From Candidatus Omnitrophota bacterium (GTDB lineage Bacteria; Omnitrophota; Gorgyraeia; 2-01-FULL-45-10): a stretch of DNA of 7,242 nucleotides. Where the stretch lies: contig JAPLMG010000201.1 in the NCBI GenBank assembly GCA_026387165.1, positions 1 to 7,242 on the forward strand, in the 5' to 3' direction. Under the pieces are notes generated by a model. That model was not told where the DNA came from. It worked only from the letters and a program-made list of their open reading frames with translations, and ran no database searches. Made by a program: the position numbers and the translations under genes. Of the stretch, positions 6,357 through 7,242 are shown piece by piece; position 1 is the stretch's first letter, and every line of letters begins with the position of its first letter.

Positions 6357-7046
6357 ATGAAAAAGTATTTTGCAGCGGCAGGTATCGTTCTGTTATTCGC
6401 GCTAGCGATCTCATCGGTTAATGCTTATGCCGAGGATAATAAATGGTCGAGGCTTGTTGAGGAGTCGGGACGCGTATTGGATCAGATCCAGCAGATGCCG
6501 GATCAGAACATACCGGAGAACTTATTGCGCGACTGTTCGGCGATAGCAATATTTCCCAACACTATTTCCGCGGGATTAGGTATAGGCGGTAAGTATGGCC
6601 AGGGTATCATGATGGTAAAGGACGCGAAAGACCGCAAATGGTCCGCGCCGGCGCTATTCACGATAGCGGGCGGCAGCTGGGGGCTGCAGATCGGAGGCCA
6701 GGCGACGGATTTTGTCCTGCTCATAATGAACCGCCGCAGTGTTGACGGCATACTCGACGGTAAATTCAAACTCGGCGCTGACGCGTCTATCGCCGGAGGT
6801 CCCGTCGGCAGGGCCGCCGAGGCATCGACCGACATCCAGCTAAAGGGCGGCATACTATCTTATTCCAGGAGCCGCGGATTATTTGCCGGTGTAAAGCTCG
6901 AAGGCGCCGTTATCGCCCAGCATTGGGACGGAGATAAAGAGCTGTACGGCAAGAGCCTTTCCGCGAGAGAGATATTGCTTGAAAACAAAGCCAATATGCC
7001 GGAGAGCGCCAAAGATCTGTTAAAGGTATTGAACAAATACAAATAG
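6357..7046 (+). CDS. Secreted SYLF-domain (Ysc84-like) lipid-binding protein
   Basis: 229 residues. Signal peptide ~1-25 (core IVLLFALAISS, cut A-Y-A|E), with no lipobox cysteine, so it is probably periplasmic. The rest is one SYLF domain (~50-210, PF04366-like). Family marks visible: CSAIAIFPNTISAGLGIGGK, WSAPALFTIAGGSWGLQIGG, TDFVLLIMN, KFKLGADASIAGGPVGR, LSYSRSRGLFAGVKLEGAVI and the final YGKSLSAREIL. In eukaryotes (yeast Ysc84, human SH3YL1) the domain binds phosphoinositides. Bacterial members are mostly exported and are presumed to bind lipids or membranes, but their role is not established. It has its own promoter and strong ribosome site, so it is probably a separate unit. It ends with TAG; the repeat array begins 20 nt later. 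Confidence 0.93.
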   Translation: MKKYFAAAGIVLLFALAISSVNAYAEDNKWSRLVEESGRVLDQIQQMPDQNIPENLLRDCSAIAIFPNTISAGLGIGGKYGQGIMMVKDAKDRKWSAPALFTIAGGSWGLQIGGQATDFVLLIMNRRSVDGILDGKFKLGADASIAGGPVGRAAEASTDIQLKGGILSYSRSRGLFAGVKLEGAVIAQHWDGDKELYGKSLSAREILLENKANMPESAKDLLKVLNKYK

Positions 7047-7065
7047 AGCGACACGATAATAGTAG

Positions 7066-7125
7066 CGGAGAGATGGCTGAGTCGACGAGGCCCGAAGGGC
7101 CGAGGAAGTCCCGCCAAACACCTTT
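7066..7125 (+). repeat. 60-bp direct repeat, copy 1, tRNA-Ser-like head
   Basis: Identical over 60 bases to 7183-7242. After the first C, the 16 bases GGAGAGATGGCTGAGT equal the acceptor strand and start of the D arm of a typical bacterial tRNA-Ser. What follows is not a tRNA: a GGCCC-GAA-GGGCC hairpin (7089-7101), GAGGAAG, then TCCCGCCAAA, which begins a longer inverted repeat. Confidence 0.9.
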
Positions 7126-7162
7126 AAAAAGCGACTGACTTCTGAATATAGTTTTGGCGGGA
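7109..7162 (+). repeat. 10-bp inverted repeat with 34-nt loop
   Basis: TCCCGCCAAA (7109-7118) pairs perfectly with TTTGGCGGGA (7153-7162). The left arm is inside the 60-bp direct repeat, the right arm in the spacer. It is the only hairpin found downstream of the SYLF gene that could act in termination, though no T-tract follows. Confidence 0.75.
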
Positions 7163-7182
7163 AAGGCGTGTAATAGTTAAAA

Positions 7183-7242
7183 CGGAGAGATGGCTGAGTC
7201 GACGAGGCCCGAAGGGCCGAGGAAGTCCCGCCAAACACCTTT
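7183..7242 (+). repeat. 60-bp direct repeat, copy 2, running to the window edge
   Basis: Identical to 7066-7125, with a start-to-start distance of 117 bp. The flanking bases differ on the left (AAAA here, AGTAG in copy 1), so the unit is bounded there. On the right the repeat reaches the window edge, so its true length and the number of copies are unknown. Confidence 0.9.

Noticed and set aside
7066..7125. RNase P RNA fragment, from GAGGAAGTCC
   Set aside because: The P4-like string is short and altered (GAGGAAAGTCC expected), and none of the other conserved RNase P regions is near.
7073..7138. A 21-residue ORF starting inside repeat copy 1
   Set aside because: The purine-rich stretch abuts the ATG with no proper spacing, and the frame follows the tRNA-like sequence. 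More likely chance.
7066..7182. A tRNA-Ser gene
   Set aside because: Only the first ~16 bases match. There is no anticodon arm, no GGTTCGAATCC-type T arm and no TCTCTCC closing strand.
7066..7242. CRISPR array
   Set aside because: Repeats are 60 bp, longer than CRISPR repeats, only two are seen, the right arm of an inverted repeat lies in the spacer, and there are no cas genes.
1..7242. Genome-wide use of TAG as a sense codon
   Set aside because: Four genes here stop at TAG at family-appropriate ends, and reading through the Cache-like stop would run into tpx in the wrong frame.

Overview
The window looks like chromosomal DNA of an uncultured Gram-negative-type bacterium. Small secreted proteins with A-x-A signal peptides, a TIGR04272-type CxxC-x17-CxxC zinc-ribbon protein, a SYLF/Ysc84 protein and mixed codon use are compatible with Candidatus Omnitrophota or a related lineage. 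That assignment is an impression from gene style, not a demonstrated placement. All nine genes lie on the + strand.

Region 1 (1-2031): the C-terminal part of a GGDEF (diguanylate cyclase-type) protein enters from the left edge. Past its GGDEF domain it has a membrane helix and a small beta-rich tail. A secreted stand-alone double-Cache-like protein and a thiol peroxidase (Tpx) with both catalytic cysteines follow, then a weak hairpin/T-tract terminator. The close spacing suggests one transcription unit linking sensing and peroxide defence.

Region 2 (2032-6234): a promoter-like element precedes a four-helix membrane protein of the phage_holin_4_2 family. Next come a zinc-ribbon protein, a PIF1/RecD-like SF1 helicase, a DnaQ-like DEDDh 3'-5' exonuclease with an ExoX-like C-terminal module, and a 337-residue protein built of about nine 30-residue beta repeats. 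The genes are tightly packed (32, 16 and 1 nt gaps, then a 4-nt ATGA overlap), so this is very probably an operon. The helicase frame is well conserved from motif I to motif VI but is broken by two in-frame TAG codons and no frameshift. TAG is also the ordinary stop of four other genes here, so a global recoding of TAG is unlikely.

Region 3 (6235-7242): an extended -10 promoter and a REP-like palindromic hairpin lie upstream of a secreted SYLF-domain protein. The right edge carries two identical 60-bp direct repeats, 117 bp apart start to start. Their first 16 bases equal the start of a typical bacterial tRNA-Ser, but no tRNA follows. The most interesting points are the doubly interrupted helicase beside an intact exonuclease, the unassigned beta-repeat protein translationally coupled to that exonuclease, and the tRNA-Ser-headed repeats.
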